A stretch of DNA of 13,614 nt, taken from positions 1 through 13,614 of the forward strand of contig DAOVQG010000110.1 in the NCBI GenBank assembly GCA_030628805.1, in the 5' to 3' direction. Position numbers and translations under genes: made by a program. The first letter of the stretch is position 1. Each line of letters begins with the position of its first letter. The stretch is from JAGMDK01 sp023128695. GTDB lineage: Bacteria; Planctomycetota; Phycisphaerae; UBA1845; Fen-1342. Shown here piece by piece: positions 13,395-13,614 of this stretch. A model generated the notes under the pieces. That model searched no databases. It was not told where the DNA came from and saw only the letters and a program-made list of their open reading frames with translations.

Positions 13395-13427
13395 ACGGGA
13401 GGTTTCCACCTGGAGACCTCCCGTTTT
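13395..13427 (+). terminator. Intrinsic terminator after the second PEP-CTERM gene
   Basis: A 13-bp stem (ACGGGAGGTTTCC with its complement, one G-T wobble) and a 4-nt loop are followed directly by TTTCCTTT, 56 nt after the stop. Sequence and spacing match the hairpin at 11997-12026. Confidence 0.82.
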
Positions 13428-13443
13428 CCTTTGCGTTGGCCAT

Positions 13444-13513
13444 GTGCCACTGCTCTTGAGCAGTGCCTAAACGACCGATGGTCAGAGAAGACACTGCTCA
13501 AGAGCAGTGGCAC
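13444..13513. repeat. Perfect 22-bp paired palindrome (family C)
   Basis: Arms 13444-13465 and 13492-13513 are exact inverted copies. Each arm is GTGC followed by the hairpin CACTGCTC-tt-GAGCAGTG, with a 26-nt spacer between arms. The right arm also begins the tandem unit at 13487. Confidence 0.88.
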
Positions 13514-13614
13514 ACATGCCCCGTACCGACCGTAACCACCGGCTGGAAGCCGGTGCCACACGACGAAGACACTGCTCAAGAGCAGTGGCACACATGCCCC
13601 GTACCGGCCGTAAC
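13487..13614. repeat. 78-bp tandem repeat running off the window
   Basis: Positions 13487-13536 recur at 13565-13614 with one difference (A13529 against G13607). The period is 78 bp and the second unit is cut by the window end. Each unit carries a family C hairpin followed by GCCCCGTACCG(A/G)CCGTA. The second unit's version is identical to 17 bp of the array at 8579-8595. Between units, 13537-13555 forms a further hairpin, CACCGGCT-gga-AGCCGGTG, with a GTGG foot on the minus strand. Confidence 0.88.

Overview
The window looks like a chromosomal segment of a GC-rich planctomycete, probably Phycisphaerae-like and uncultured. Four things suggest this: two secreted proteins ending in PEP-CTERM anchors (TPEPAS, hydrophobic stretch, Arg tail); a planctomycete-style dockerin/EF-hand fragment; an LpxA gene, implying lipid A and an outer membrane; and a very high load of palindromic intergenic repeats. 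Taxonomy is inferred from these features, not from a marker-gene tree.

Layout. Positions 1-204 hold an inverted repeat and a possible promoter, then ffh (205-1635, +). Positions 1811-2677 (+) carry an unrecognised 113-aa protein, a shortened DUF4258-like reading frame, and a YgiT-type zinc-finger protein. The last two resemble a decayed toxin-antitoxin pair. Positions 2680-3135 hold palindromes and an orphan dockerin domain (-). A minus-strand cluster runs from 7838 down to 3221: pdxJ (vitamin B6), lpxA (lipid A), glycerate kinase and a PQQ-like beta-propeller protein. The spacing is 21 nt, then a GTGA overlap, then an ATGA overlap, so it is probably one operon. Positions 8152-10147 (+) encode a four-helix membrane protein and a nitrilase-superfamily protein with a second, degenerate domain. 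A 790-nt AT-richer gap (10148-10937) contains a promoter candidate and a hairpin-rich leader. It is followed by two paralogous secreted PEP-CTERM proteins (10938-11942 and 12322-13338), each closed by a similar terminator hairpin.

The most unusual aspect is the repeats. At least a dozen palindromic elements occur in 13.6 kb. Many share one plan: a 4-nt foot (GTAG or GTGG in the clearest cases), a 7-8 bp hairpin, and a second inverted copy a short distance away. This is the plan of REP/REPIN elements mobilised by RAYT (TnpA-REP) proteins, but several sequence families coexist here and no RAYT gene is in the window. Two comparisons show compensatory base changes in the hairpin stems. Several elements lie inside coding sequence: the propeller gene is open through four blocks of them, apparently including one that splits its signal peptide, and the membrane protein's C-terminus and stop codon come from a repeat. 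No tRNA, rRNA, CRISPR array or transposase gene was found.
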